This document shows, piece by piece, positions 32,893 to 42,084 of a DNA stretch of 64,000 nt. This stretch comes from Aromatoleum diolicum. GTDB taxonomy: Bacteria > Pseudomonadota > Gammaproteobacteria > Burkholderiales > Rhodocyclaceae. The position numbers and the translations under genes are program-made. Numbering within the stretch: position 1 is the stretch's first letter; the number at the start of each line of letters is the position of its first letter. The notes under the pieces are model-generated. The model saw only the letters and a list, made by a program, of their open reading frames with translations, made no database searches and was not told the origin of the DNA. The stretch covers positions 62,001-126,000 of the forward strand of contig NZ_WTVQ01000008.1 of NCBI RefSeq assembly GCF_012910955.1, read 5' to 3'.

Positions 32893-32957
32893 CTTGATTG
32901 AAATCACGGCGCACCTGCGCCGCCCAGAACATATTGCCGCGTCTAGCGGAGAGTGAA

Positions 32958-33926
32958 ATGTCCGAACTGTTCAAGAATATCGAAGCCCGCACGCGTCTGG
33001 CCGGCACCAACAAGCTGGAGATCCTGCTGTTCACGCTCGGCGTCGATCAGCGCACCGGGCGCCGGGAAACCTTCGGCATCAACGTGTTCAAGGTGCGCGA
33101 GGTGATGCGTACTCCGGCCATCACGGCTGCGCCCGAGATGCCGGCAGCGGTCGAGGGCATGGTCAGTCTGCGCGGCGTGCTGGTGCCGGTGGTCGACCTC
33201 GGGCGCTACGTCGGCGTGGGTGGTAACGCCCAGCGCGACATCATGATCGTCACCGAATACAACGGCCACACGCAGGGCTTCCTCGTCGAGGCAGTCGACA
33301 CCATCCTGCGCCTCGACTGGTCGCAGATGCGGGTGCCGCCCGACATGCTCACCGCGAACCTGGGCGGGCTGGTGACGGCCGTTACCGAGCTGCAGGACAA
33401 GAAGCTGGTGATGATGCTCGACGTCGAGAAAGTGCTGGCCGAGACCACCAGCCAGGACGACCAGTTCATGTTCAAGGGCATCGAACCGATCGAGGGCGCC
33501 AAGTACACGGTGTTCTTTGCCGACGACTCGTCCGTCGCGCGCAAGCAGATCGAGCGCACGCTCGACGTGCTGGGCGTGCCTTACGTGGGGTCGGTCAACG
33601 GACGCATGGCCTGGGAGGAGCTGCAGAAGGCCGCCCGCCATGCCGAGGCCACCGGGCGCAAGGTGAGCGATGTCGTGAGTCTGGTGCTTACCGATGTCGA
33701 AATGCCGGAAATGGACGGCTATATCCTGACCAAGTCGATCAAGTCCGACCCGCGCTTTGCCGGGATCCCGGTGATCATGCATTCGTCGCTTTCCGGCATG
33801 TCGAACCAGCAGCTTGGCACGTCGGTCGGCGTCGACGAATACGTCCCGAAATTTGAGCCGCAGCGTCTGGCCGAGACGCTGCGCCGCCTGCTGGGCCGCG
33901 ACGCCCCGCAGACTCGTGCATCGTGA
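32958..33926 (+). CDS. cheV: Chemotaxis coupling protein CheV (first copy)
   Basis: 322 residues: an N-terminal CheW-like domain (residues ~15-165: NKLEILLFTLG, FGINVFKVREVMR, GMVSLRGVLVPVVDLGRYVG) and a C-terminal receiver (~185-315: VFFADDSSVARKQIERTLD, phosphoacceptor Asp in SLVLTDVEMPEMDGYIL, SVGVDEYVPKFEP). CheV couples receptors to CheA and is itself phosphorylated, helping adaptation. ATG 32958 follows GGAGAG; the frame is open 20 codons further upstream. It is followed after 12 bases by a second, similar cheV gene. Confidence 0.92.
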   Translation: MSELFKNIEARTRLAGTNKLEILLFTLGVDQRTGRRETFGINVFKVREVMRTPAITAAPEMPAAVEGMVSLRGVLVPVVDLGRYVGVGGNAQRDIMIVTEYNGHTQGFLVEAVDTILRLDWSQMRVPPDMLTANLGGLVTAVTELQDKKLVMMLDVEKVLAETTSQDDQFMFKGIEPIEGAKYTVFFADDSSVARKQIERTLDVLGVPYVGSVNGRMAWEELQKAARHAEATGRKVSDVVSLVLTDVEMPEMDGYILTKSIKSDPRFAGIPVIMHSSLSGMSNQQLGTSVGVDEYVPKFEPQRLAETLRRLLGRDAPQTRAS

Positions 33927-33938
33927 GGAAGCATTGTC

Positions 33939-34889
33939 ATGTCAGCTTATGATACGGACGACAACGGCCTGTTGAATGTGGTCGACGGGCGCACCAGCCT
34001 TGCCGGTTCCAACCGCATGGAGATCTTGTTGTTCTCCCTCGGTACTTCCGAAACCTTCGGCATCAATGTCTTCAAGGTCAAGGAGGTGTCGACGGCGCCG
34101 TTCATCACCAGGGCCCCGAACATGCCGATCGGGGTCGAAGGGCTGATCTCGTTGCGTGGCAATGTGATCCCGGTGCTGGCCCTGTCGAAGATCCTCGGGC
34201 TCGCGCAGCCGGGCGAACCATTGGGCGCGTCGATGATGGTCACCGAATACAGCAAGCGCACCCTCGGTTTTCTCGTCGAAGGCGTCGATCGCATCATCCG
34301 CGTGGACTGGGACAAGGTGCGCGCTCCGGACAACGTTTCCAGCAGCGTGCATAACTACATCACGGCAATTACCGAATTGCCCGACGGTAAACTGGTTTCC
34401 ATCGTGGATGTGGAGACGGTGCTGGCATCGACGTTTGGCGACGCCGTGGTGGGCAATATCGCCCCGATTGCCGGTGGGCAGAATTACGATATCTTTTATG
34501 TCGATGACTCCGCCGTCGCGCGCCGCAAGATTGCCGAGGTGCTCGACAAGCTGGGCGTCAAGCACAAGCATGCGGTCAATGGGCTGGAGGCCTGGACCCG
34601 TCTGCAGGGCATGGCCAGTCATGCGCAGCAATGCGGTCGTTACCTCAGTGACGAACTGGACCTGATCCTCGTCGATGCGGAAATGCCCGAAATGGACGGG
34701 TACGTATTGACGCGCAATATCAAGGCAGATACCCGCTTCGACGGCATCCCGGTGGTGATGCACTCGTCCCTGTCCTCGGAAGCGAACCGGGCCATGGGAA
34801 AGCGGGTCGGGGTCGATGCATACGTGGCAAAATTCGACGCCGATGCGCTCGCAGATACCTTGCGTCCGCTGCTGACCCGGGGCCACTAG
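33939..34889 (+). CDS. cheV: Chemotaxis coupling protein CheV (second copy)
   Basis: 316 residues with the same architecture as the preceding gene: CheW-like domain (~18-165: NRMEILLFSLG, FGINVFKVKEVS, GLISLRGNVIPVLALSKILG) and receiver (~180-312: IFYVDDSAVARRKIAEVLD, ILVDAEMPEMDGYVL, VGVDAYVAKFDA). The two copies are clearly paralogous but well diverged, so duplication is not recent and they may serve different receptors. GAGGAAG lies upstream of the ATG. cheY follows after 39 bases. Confidence 0.92.
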   Translation: MSAYDTDDNGLLNVVDGRTSLAGSNRMEILLFSLGTSETFGINVFKVKEVSTAPFITRAPNMPIGVEGLISLRGNVIPVLALSKILGLAQPGEPLGASMMVTEYSKRTLGFLVEGVDRIIRVDWDKVRAPDNVSSSVHNYITAITELPDGKLVSIVDVETVLASTFGDAVVGNIAPIAGGQNYDIFYVDDSAVARRKIAEVLDKLGVKHKHAVNGLEAWTRLQGMASHAQQCGRYLSDELDLILVDAEMPEMDGYVLTRNIKADTRFDGIPVVMHSSLSSEANRAMGKRVGVDAYVAKFDADALADTLRPLLTRGH

Positions 34890-34928
34890 GCGAAGACCGG
34901 GCTGTCAGAAAGATTACGGAGATACACC

Positions 34929-35330
34929 ATGTCCGACCCCAAGATGAAATTTCTCGTCGTCGATGATTTTTCGACCATGCGCAGGATCGTGCGCAATCTG
35001 CTCAAGGAACTCGGGTTCACCAACGTCGATGAAGCCGAGGATGGCGCCGTGGCCTTGCAGAAGCTCAACAGCGCACCATTCGATTTTGTCGTGACCGACT
35101 GGAACATGCCCAACATGGACGGGCTGACTTTGCTGCAGACGATCCGCCAGACGCCCCATCTGAAGCATCTGCCGGTGCTGATGGTGACCGCCGAGGCCAA
35201 GAAGGAAAATATCATCGCAGCGGCGCAGGCCGGGGCCAGCGGCTACATCGTCAAGCCTTTCACGGCGGCGACGATGTCGGAGAAGCTGGAAAAGATCTTC
35301 GAGAAGATGGGCAAGAAGGCCGCCGCGTGA
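34929..35330 (+). CDS. cheY: Chemotaxis response regulator CheY
   Basis: 133 residues, a single receiver domain. All signature residues are present and fall at the same numbers as in E. coli CheY: acidic pair Asp12-Asp13 ([10 protein letters not shown]), phosphoacceptor Asp57 ([12 protein letters not shown]), Thr87 (LMVTAEA) and Lys109 (YIVKPFT). Phospho-CheY binds FliM and changes flagellar rotation. GGAG precedes the ATG. It sits between cheV and cheZ. Confidence 0.96.
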   Translation: MSDPKMKFLVVDDFSTMRRIVRNLLKELGFTNVDEAEDGAVALQKLNSAPFDFVVTDWNMPNMDGLTLLQTIRQTPHLKHLPVLMVTAEAKKENIIAAAQAGASGYIVKPFTAATMSEKLEKIFEKMGKKAAA

Positions 35331-35364
35331 GCGGACGGCCCATGAAAAGGGATAGGGGAGGCCG

Positions 35365-36225
35365 ATGATGGCGAAGAAGCTGAAAATCGATGAGGCCGGA
35401 GATTCGGATGATCTCCAGGCCCTGTTCGACAGCATCGCGAACAGTCCGCAGCAGACAGCGCCGAAGGCCGAGCCGGCGCCCAAGGCGGTGAATGGCGACG
35501 ACGACGAGTTGCAGTCGCTATTTGATTCCGTGGCAGCCGAATTCGAGGCCGGGTTTCAGGAGGCCGCGCAGGAAACGGCTCCGGTCACCAGGGCGGGCGC
35601 TGACGGGCAAACGGAGCACTCTTGCGACGCGGTGTTTACGCGGATCGGCCAGATGACAAGACAAGTCCACGATACCTTGCGCGAACTGGGTTCCGAAGAC
35701 GGGTTGCAGGACGCGGTTCAGGCAATACCCGACGTCCGCCAGCGTCTCAGCTACATCGCGCAGATGACTGAGCAGGCCGCCAGCCGTGTGCTCAACGCCA
35801 CCGACATCGCCCAGCCGATCCAGAACAAGCTCCACGCGGATGCCCGCGGTCTGCAGGTGAAATGGGACAAGTTGTTCGCCAATCAGCTCTCGGTCGACGA
35901 GTTCAAGGCCCTGTCGAACGACACGCGCGGTTTTCTCGGCGAGGTTGCCCAGGCGAGCCGTGCGACCAACGAGCAGCTGATGGAAATCATGATGGCGCAG
36001 GATTTCCAGGATCTCACCGGCCAAGTCATCAAGAAGGTGGTCGAACTTGCGCAAAAACTCGAAACCGAGCTGCTGCAGGTCTTACTGGAAGTCACTCCGC
36101 CTGAAAAGCGCGGTGAAAAGCACAGTGGCCTGATGAATGGCCCGGTGGTCAGCTCCGCGGGGCGCGACGATGTGGTGACGACGCAGGAGCAGGTCGACGA
36201 TCTGCTTGGTAGCCTGGGCTTTTGA
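35365..36225 (+). CDS. cheZ: CheY-P phosphatase CheZ
   Basis: 286 residues, longer than the ~214 of E. coli CheZ because of an N-terminal extension. The long helical hairpin holds the catalytic region MAQDFQDLTGQVIKKV with Asp216 and Gln220. The C-terminal CheY-binding peptide QEQVDDLLGSLGF is intact. The extension carries two similar acidic-hydrophobic motifs: DDLQALFDSIAN (~15-26) and DDELQSLFDSVA (~46-57). Two adjacent ATGs (35365, 35368) are possible; GGGGAG is 4 or 7 bases upstream, so the second is equally likely. The gap to cheA holds an 11-bp hairpin. Confidence 0.93.
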   Translation: MMAKKLKIDEAGDSDDLQALFDSIANSPQQTAPKAEPAPKAVNGDDDELQSLFDSVAAEFEAGFQEAAQETAPVTRAGADGQTEHSCDAVFTRIGQMTRQVHDTLRELGSEDGLQDAVQAIPDVRQRLSYIAQMTEQAASRVLNATDIAQPIQNKLHADARGLQVKWDKLFANQLSVDEFKALSNDTRGFLGEVAQASRATNEQLMEIMMAQDFQDLTGQVIKKVVELAQKLETELLQVLLEVTPPEKRGEKHSGLMNGPVVSSAGRDDVVTTQEQVDDLLGSLGF

Positions 36226-36231
36226 TGATCA

Positions 36232-36267
36232 TGCCGCCCGGCGACGCCTTGCGTAAGCCGGGCGGCA
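36232..36267 (+). terminator. Hairpin between cheZ and cheA
   Basis: TGCCGCCCGGC (36232-36242) and GCCGGGCGGCA (36257-36267) form a perfect 11-bp stem with a 14-base loop, 6 bases after the cheZ stop. No T tract follows. It may attenuate transcription or stabilise mRNA ends between cheZ and cheA. Confidence 0.5.
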
Positions 36268-36323
36268 GGCGTGACGAGGGTGCCGGGAATGCGGCCCGTC
36301 GGGAACTATAGAGCGAGAACGTT

Positions 36324-38240
36324 ATGAGTGACTTCGCGGGAATGGAAGACCTTCTTCAGGATTTCCTGATTGAAGCGGGAGACCTGCTCTCCGGGGTCGA
36401 CAACAAACTGGTGGATCTCGAACGGGCACCCGATGATCGCAACCTGCTGAACGAGATTTTTCGCGGATTCCACACCATCAAGGGCGGGGCCGGGTTCCTC
36501 AATGCGACCGAGCTGGTCACCCTGTGCCACTTGACGGAAAATCTGTTCGACAACCTGCGTAACGGCCAGCTGGAGATCACGCCCGAAGTAATGGACGTGA
36601 TTCTCGAAGCCACCGGTACGGTGCGCGACATGTTTGCGAGCCTTGAACAGGGCACCCAGCCTTCACCGGCAGAAGGGGAACTGATCGGTCGCCTCAGGCA
36701 GGCGATCGCCGGCGAACTGGCCGGCGGGCAATCGGTCGCAGACGCCGGCGCCGAAGCTCCCGCGGCGCATGCACCCGCTGCAGCTTCGGCTTCCCCTGCG
36801 GGGAAGGCCGGTCCCGACTGGGAACTGCTGCACGGTGCGCTCGTCGGCGTGCCGGCCCTGAAGGAGGTCCGCGAGGTGAAGCCGCCTGCCGCCGCCGTGA
36901 TGCCTGCCGCGCCGGTCAAGGCACCGGAGGAAGTCATCAAGGCTGCCACCGGACGGCGCGCCAGCGACAAGCCGGGGGCGGCGGCGCCTGCGGGACGTCG
37001 CGAGGGCGAAAAACAACGGGACAATTCGATCCGTGTCGATACCACGCGGCTCGACCAGGTGCTCAACCTGTCGGGTGAAATCGGCTTGACCAAGAATCGC
37101 CTGAATGCCTTGCGCAGCGACATCCTGAGCGGCCGCAACGATACCGAAACGCTGCATTCGCTCGATCTTGCGGTGAGTCAGCTCGATCTGCTGGTGTCGG
37201 ACCTGCAGAACGCGGTGATGAAGACGCGCATGCAGCCGATCGGACGGCTGTTCCAGAAGTACCCGCGCATTGCGCGCGATCTTGCGCGCAACATGGGCAA
37301 GGATGTGGAGTTGGTGCTGGCCGGCGAGGAAACCGAGATCGACAAGACGATGATCGAGGATCTGGCCGATCCGATCATCCACCTGATCCGCAATGCGGTT
37401 GATCACGGCGTCGAAGATAGCGCAGAGCGGACTGCGAACGGCAAACCGGAAAAATCGATTGTCCGTCTCGAGGCACGTCAGGAAGGCGATCACATCGTGA
37501 TCCTGGTGGCCGATGACGGGCGCGGCATGAACGCCGAGCGTTTGCGTGCGAAGGCGGTCGAGAAGGGGCTCATCACCGACGAAGAGTCGAATGCGATGGA
37601 CGAGCGCCAGAGTTTCAATCTGGTGTTCCTGCCGGGTTTCTCGATGGCCGTGCAGGTCTCGGATGTTTCGGGGCGCGGCGTGGGGATGGACGTTGTGCGG
37701 ACGAACATCCAGAAGCTCAATGGCAACATTGAAATCCAGTCGGTGCTCGGCAAGGGTACGACCTTTGTTATCAGCCTGCCGCTGACGCTGGCGATTCTGC
37801 CCGTGCTGCTGGTGCGTCTCGGCGATCAGCCCTTTGCGGTGCCGCTGTCGATGGTGCGCGAGATTCTGCCGATCGAAGCGCGCGAAGTGCAGGAAGTCGG
37901 CGGGCGGGCCACGATGGTGGTGCGCGGCGAAGTCCTGCCCATCCTGCCGCTGGCGGGCCTGTTGGGCTGGCCGCTCGACCGCTCTCCGGGGTACGGCGTG
38001 TTGATGCAGACGGCCGAGATGTCGTTCATCCTCGCAATCGACAGTTTCGCGGGCCGCGAGGATGCGGTGATCAAGTCGCTCGACGATTTCCGACCGAAGG
38101 GGGTCGCCGGGGTGACCACACTGTCGAATGGCCAGATCGTGTTGATCCTCGACATGAAGGAACTGCTCGGCAGCGCCGGTGATCAGCGCTGGATGAGTCG
38201 TTTGTCGCTGATGGCGAAAAAGCCGGTCCTCGCCGCCTGA
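36324..38240 (+). CDS. cheA: Chemotaxis histidine kinase CheA
   Basis: 638 residues. HPt domain at 1-105 with phosphorylated His50 in FRGFHTIKGGAGF; an Ala/Pro-rich linker (~130-240) in place of a clearly recognisable P2 domain; dimerisation domain ~240-300; kinase domain ~300-485 with N box HLIRNAVDHGVED, G1 VADDGRGMNAERL, F box region and G2 GRGVGMDVVRTNI; CheW-like regulatory domain ~485-625 (GDQPFAVPLSMVREIL). It phosphorylates CheY and the CheV proteins. No cheW or receptor gene is adjacent. It ends the chemotaxis run; a 9-bp hairpin (38278-38310) follows. Confidence 0.95.
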   Translation: MSDFAGMEDLLQDFLIEAGDLLSGVDNKLVDLERAPDDRNLLNEIFRGFHTIKGGAGFLNATELVTLCHLTENLFDNLRNGQLEITPEVMDVILEATGTVRDMFASLEQGTQPSPAEGELIGRLRQAIAGELAGGQSVADAGAEAPAAHAPAAASASPAGKAGPDWELLHGALVGVPALKEVREVKPPAAAVMPAAPVKAPEEVIKAATGRRASDKPGAAAPAGRREGEKQRDNSIRVDTTRLDQVLNLSGEIGLTKNRLNALRSDILSGRNDTETLHSLDLAVSQLDLLVSDLQNAVMKTRMQPIGRLFQKYPRIARDLARNMGKDVELVLAGEETEIDKTMIEDLADPIIHLIRNAVDHGVEDSAERTANGKPEKSIVRLEARQEGDHIVILVADDGRGMNAERLRAKAVEKGLITDEESNAMDERQSFNLVFLPGFSMAVQVSDVSGRGVGMDVVRTNIQKLNGNIEIQSVLGKGTTFVISLPLTLAILPVLLVRLGDQPFAVPLSMVREILPIEAREVQEVGGRATMVVRGEVLPILPLAGLLGWPLDRSPGYGVLMQTAEMSFILAIDSFAGREDAVIKSLDDFRPKGVAGVTTLSNGQIVLILDMKELLGSAGDQRWMSRLSLMAKKPVLAA

Positions 38241-38277
38241 TTGAATCCGCCGACCGCTCGCGCACGGTGGTCGGTAC

Positions 38278-38310
38278 CCGGCGCAGGGAGACGCATCCTT
38301 GCTGCGCCGG
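38278..38310 (+). terminator. Hairpin after cheA
   Basis: CCGGCGCAG (38278-38286) pairs perfectly with CTGCGCCGG (38302-38310), followed by ATTTCC. A second stem, CGGGGCA (38334-38340) / TGCCCCG (38350-38356), lies just before the ribosome-binding site of the next gene. Probable end of the cheA transcript, weak T tract. Confidence 0.5.
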
Positions 38311-38368
38311 ATTTCCACTCCTACGATGAAGTACGGGGCAATCTTGCCGTGCCCCGGTAGGGGTGGTC

Positions 38369-38680
38369 ATGTCCGAGTTCGATTTCGACCGCTGGCGCGA
38401 GTTGGCGGAGCGGGATCCTGAAGCGTTCTTCAGGGCGCGCCGTCGTGCCATCGAGCATCTTATCGACAGCTATCCGCCGGGCCGGCGCGAATACTTGCGC
38501 GACATGCAGCGGCACATCGATTGTGTGCGGGCGTGTGCCGGCACGCCTGTCAAAGCGTTGCACTGTCTTGCGGCGATGATGCAGGACCGACTCGTGGCGC
38601 TGCAGCACCAGAACGAGTTATTGCGAGGGCTGGCGGTGAAGTTGCGGCACTCCGTCGGTGTCGACGAAGTGCCCGGTTGA
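38369..38680 (+). CDS. DUF3135-like small protein
   Basis: 103 residues starting MSEFDFDRWRELAERDPEAF, with AGGGG about 6 bases before the ATG at 38369. It is highly charged and predicted helical, with no signal peptide or membrane segment; two central cysteines occur in DCVRACAG. The beginning (FDxW..LA..DPE.FE..R) matches the DUF3135 family, whose function is unknown. It lies 128 bp after cheA and is convergent with the transaldolase gene 14 bp away. A hairpin precedes its ribosome-binding site. Confidence 0.75.
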   Translation: MSEFDFDRWRELAERDPEAFFRARRRAIEHLIDSYPPGRREYLRDMQRHIDCVRACAGTPVKALHCLAAMMQDRLVALQHQNELLRGLAVKLRHSVGVDEVPG

Positions 38681-38694
38681 GCTGTTCTGCCGAT

Positions 38695-39771
38695 TCAGGC
38701 TGTCAGTTGCAGCAGTTGTGCAAAGGCGTCCTCGAACTGCGCGAGCCCTTCGCGCTGCAGGCGTTCGCCGGCCGCGGTCAGATCGACCCCGAGGCTTGCG
38801 AGCGCGGCGAAGTGCGCGCGCGCGGCCCCCGCATCGGTGGTGAGCGTGGCGCCCACTTTGCCGTGGTCGCGCAGCGCAGCCAGCGTTGCGTCCGGCAGGG
38901 TATTCACCGTTTCGGCACCGATCAGCGGTTCGACGTACAGGAGGTCGCTGTAGGCGGGGTTCTTTGTCCCGGTGCTGGCCCACAGCATGAACTGTGGCCG
39001 TGCGCCAAGTGCGCGCAGGTCGGCAAATGCAGCACCATGGAAGCGTTCGAGATAGCGCTGATAGGCGAGCTTGGCGGTCGCGACGGCAGCCTTGCCGCGC
39101 AAGGCCGGCGCATTGCCGCCGAGTTCCTCCAGCTGCTTGTCGATCAGGGTGTCGACGCGGCTGAGGAACAGGCTGGCGACCGACATCACGCTGCGCACAT
39201 CGCCGCCGGCCCGCTGCAGGTGCGCGAGGCCGCGCAGGTAGGCGTCGGCGACGGCATCGACGTGGGCCAGCGAAAACATCAGGGTCACGTTGACGCTGAC
39301 GCCGTGGCCGATCAGTTGCTCGATGGCGTCGAGACCCGCCGGGGTGGCCGGTACTTTGATCAGCACGTTGTCGCGTGCGACGGCCTGCTTCAGGCGCAGG
39401 CCGGCTGCGACGGTGCCGGCCGCATCGTGTGCGAGGGCGGGGGAAACTTCCAGACTGACGTAGCCGGCATTGCGGCCCGTGCGCTCGAAAGTCGGCCGCA
39501 GCAGGTCGCAGGCGCGCTGCACATCGGGAATCACCAGCTGTTCATAACGCGCTTCGGCGTCGATCGGCTGCCGCTTCAGGGCCGCCAGGTCGTCCTCGTA
39601 ATAGCGCCCGCCGGCAATTGCCTTGTGGAAGATCGCCGGGTTGGTGGTAACGCCGTCAACACCATCCTCGGTAATCATGCGGGCGAGGTGGCCGTCGTTG
39701 AGCAGCGTCCGGGAAAGATTGTCGAGCCAGACTTGCTGGCCTTGGGCGCGGACCTGGAGCAGGGGATTCAT
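38695..39771 (-). CDS. tal: Transaldolase
   Basis: 358 residues, the length of the Tal branch common in proteobacteria and actinobacteria. It exchanges dihydroxyacetone units between sugar phosphates in the non-oxidative pentose phosphate pathway. Motifs: GVTTNPAIFHKAI near residue 37, YVSLEVSPALAHD near 103, Schiff-base lysine in NVLIKVPATPAGL near 137, SVNVTLMFSLAHVDA near 160 and WASTGTKNPAYSDLLYVE near 268. ATG 39771 (MNPLLQVRAQGQQVWLDN) is the family start; an upstream TTG at 39819 is less likely. It follows truC by 76 bp. Confidence 0.93.
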   Translation of the reverse strand: MNPLLQVRAQGQQVWLDNLSRTLLNDGHLARMITEDGVDGVTTNPAIFHKAIAGGRYYEDDLAALKRQPIDAEARYEQLVIPDVQRACDLLRPTFERTGRNAGYVSLEVSPALAHDAAGTVAAGLRLKQAVARDNVLIKVPATPAGLDAIEQLIGHGVSVNVTLMFSLAHVDAVADAYLRGLAHLQRAGGDVRSVMSVASLFLSRVDTLIDKQLEELGGNAPALRGKAAVATAKLAYQRYLERFHGAAFADLRALGARPQFMLWASTGTKNPAYSDLLYVEPLIGAETVNTLPDATLAALRDHGKVGATLTTDAGAARAHFAALASLGVDLTAAGERLQREGLAQFEDAFAQLLQLTA

Positions 39772-39847
39772 GATTGGGGAGCCGGTATCGTGGTTTTCTG
39801 CGGAAGTTTCATTGTGCAATGAATCGGTGACGGCAGAAAGACGCGCG

Positions 39848-40684
39848 TCACGCCGGGATGTTGCGATCGATGTCCACCAGTGAGGGATTGGCGCTCACGG
39901 CGTCGGACCATCCGAGCTGTGCGAGCACGCAGGCGAAATCCTCGGCCAGCGGTGCCGCCAGGTTCAGCACCTCGCCCGTGTGCGGATGCGCGAGCTGCAT
40001 GCGCGTGCACGCGAGCAGCAGGCGCGAGACGCCGAACAGGCTTGCGAACAGGCGATTGTGACGGCCCTTGCCGAAGGTGGCGTCGCCGATGATCGGGTGC
40101 GAGAGATGCTTGAGGTGGCGGCGGATCTGGTGCCGCCGACCGGTTTCCGGCGTCAGTTCGACGAGGGCGTAGCGGCTGGTCGGGTAGCGGTCGACGCGGT
40201 AGGGCAGTTCGGTGGTGGCGAGACGGCGGAAGCGGGTGACGGCGTCCTGCGGCGGTGCTTCGGCGGCAGAAGCGGGGCGACGTTCGGCGTCGTCGAAACG
40301 GCGTGTCAATGCATGATCGATGACCCCCTGTTCCGGCGGATGACCGCGCACCACGGCGAGATAGGTCTTCAGTACCGCCTGGCGTTCGAACGCGCTGGAG
40401 GCGAGTGCCGCGGTAGTGCGGTCGAGGGCGAACAGCAGGACGCCGGAGGTGCCCTTGTCGAGGCGATGCACCGGGTGTACGTGCTGGCCGATCTGGTCGC
40501 GCAGCATCTGCACGGCGAAGCGTTCCTCGTGGACATCGAGCGCCGAACGATGCACCAGCAGGCCGGACGGTTTATTTACCGCGATCAATGACTCGTCGCG
40601 ATAGAGGATCGGGAGTGTGTCCGGCAGCTGGGCTGGGTCGTTCGCAGTCGAAGCGTCGAACTCCCTCTCGTCGGTGGCCCCCAT
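39848..40684 (-). CDS. truC: tRNA/rRNA pseudouridine synthase, TruC/RluC-like
   Basis: 278 residues of the RluA superfamily without an S4 domain. The catalytic Asp lies in HPVHRLDKGTSGVLLFAL near residue 72; LVELTPETGRRHQIRRHLKHLSHPIIGD and LLLACTRMQLAHPHTGE are family motifs, and VDRYPTSRYALVEL suits TruC, which makes pseudouridine 65 in tRNA. The frame is open 60 codons upstream into chrA, but ATG 40684 gives the family length. It follows chrA by 20 bases in the same direction. Specificity (TruC or RluC) is inferred. Confidence 0.85.
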   Translation of the reverse strand: MGATDEREFDASTANDPAQLPDTLPILYRDESLIAVNKPSGLLVHRSALDVHEERFAVQMLRDQIGQHVHPVHRLDKGTSGVLLFALDRTTAALASSAFERQAVLKTYLAVVRGHPPEQGVIDHALTRRFDDAERRPASAAEAPPQDAVTRFRRLATTELPYRVDRYPTSRYALVELTPETGRRHQIRRHLKHLSHPIIGDATFGKGRHNRLFASLFGVSRLLLACTRMQLAHPHTGEVLNLAAPLAEDFACVLAQLGWSDAVSANPSLVDIDRNIPA

Positions 40685-40704
40685 CGTGGCACTCGGGGGC
40701 GGGA

Positions 40705-42084
40705 TCACGTCGCAACGCCGGCAAAGCGCGCCGCGAGCCCCAGTAAGGCACACAGGGCGATGACTTCGATGACGCCGCGGCGGAAGCGGAACAGTGCAAG
40801 GGCGGCGATCACCGCGATAAGTGCCGACACCGGGGCGAAGCCACCGTCGAAGCCCTGCGGCCACAGCACGTGATAGCCGAAGAACAGCGCGAGATTGAGG
40901 ATCACGCCGACCACGGCGGCGGTGATGGCGGTGAGTGGCGCGGTGAAGCCGAGCGAGCCGTGGGTGGATTCGACCAGCGGGCCGCCGGCGAGGATGAACA
41001 GGAAGGACGGCAGGAAGGTGAACCAGGTGACCAGCACCGCCGCAACCGCTCCCGCAATGAACAGCATGTCGGGGCCGAACAGCGCCCGCAGTTCGGCACT
41101 GAGGTAGCCGCCGACGAAGCCGACGAAGGCAACCACCATGATCAGCGGGCCCGGCGTCGTTTCACCGAGCGCGAGGCCGTCGATCATCTGCACCGGCGTC
41201 AGCCAGCCGTAATGGCCGACGGCGCCCTGATAGACGTAGGGCAACACCGCATAGGCTCCCCCAAAGGTGAGCAGTGCGGCCTTGGTGAAGAACCAACCCA
41301 TCTGCGTGAGCGTGCCGTGCCAGCCGAACAGCCCGCACAGCAGCCCTATCGGTGCCAGCCACAGAACCGCGCCTACGAGGACGATGCGCGCGAGGTGCGC
41401 AGGGTGGAAGCGCGCGTGCTCGGGCGTCGGCGTGTCGTCGTCGATCTGTGCCGGGCCGAAGGAGGTGGTGGCGGAAGCGTGCGCACCGCCCGTGCGGAAA
41501 CGCTCCGGTGCGACTCGTCCGCCGATGTAGCCGGTCAGCGCCGCTGCGGCGACGATGGCCGGAAACGGGACATTCAGCGCGAAGATGGCGACGAAGGCTG
41601 CGGCGGCAATCCCCCACAGCGCACCATTCTTCAGCGCGCGCGAGCCGATGCGCCAGGCAGCGTGCACCACGATCGCGGCCACCGCCGGCTTGATGCCGAG
41701 GAACAGGCCGGCGACCAGCGGCTGTTCGCCGAAGGCCAGATAGATCCACGACAAGCCGATGAGGATGAATAGCGAGGGCAGGACGAACAGCACGCCGGCA
41801 GCGATGCCACCGGCGGTGCGATGCATCAGCCAGCCGATGTAGGTGGCGAGCTGCTGGGCTTCCGGCCCGGGCAGCAACATGCAGTAGTTGAGTGCGTGCA
41901 GGAAGCGGCGCTCGGAGATCCAGCGCCGGCGCTCGACCAGCTCCTGGTGCATGATCGCGATCTGCCCCGCCGGTCCGCCGAAGCTGATGAAGCCGAGCTT
42001 GAGCCAGAAACGCAGTGCGTCGGCGAAGGAGATGCTGCTGGCGGGGGCTTGCGCCCCCGCGTCTTGCGTTGATGCTTCAGTCAA
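40705..42084 (-). CDS. chrA: Chromate transporter ChrA
   Basis: 459 residues, two homologous CHR domains with about ten membrane segments. The first repeat has [19 protein letters not shown] and [19 protein letters not shown]; the second has [18 protein letters not shown] and [19 protein letters not shown]. ChrA exports chromate, a toxic sulfate analogue. The only usable start is TTG at 42084, whose bases overlap the TGA of cysK (TTGA), because no ATG or GTG occurs before the first domain. The longer open frame through cysK is a shadow. Coupling to cysK places chromate efflux under the sulfur regulon. Confidence 0.88.
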   Translation of the reverse strand: MTEASTQDAGAQAPASSISFADALRFWLKLGFISFGGPAGQIAIMHQELVERRRWISERRFLHALNYCMLLPGPEAQQLATYIGWLMHRTAGGIAAGVLFVLPSLFILIGLSWIYLAFGEQPLVAGLFLGIKPAVAAIVVHAAWRIGSRALKNGALWGIAAAAFVAIFALNVPFPAIVAAAALTGYIGGRVAPERFRTGGAHASATTSFGPAQIDDDTPTPEHARFHPAHLARIVLVGAVLWLAPIGLLCGLFGWHGTLTQMGWFFTKAALLTFGGAYAVLPYVYQGAVGHYGWLTPVQMIDGLALGETTPGPLIMVVAFVGFVGGYLSAELRALFGPDMLFIAGAVAAVLVTWFTFLPSFLFILAGGPLVESTHGSLGFTAPLTAITAAVVGVILNLALFFGYHVLWPQGFDGGFAPVSALIAVIAALALFRFRRGVIEVIALCALLGLAARFAGVAT

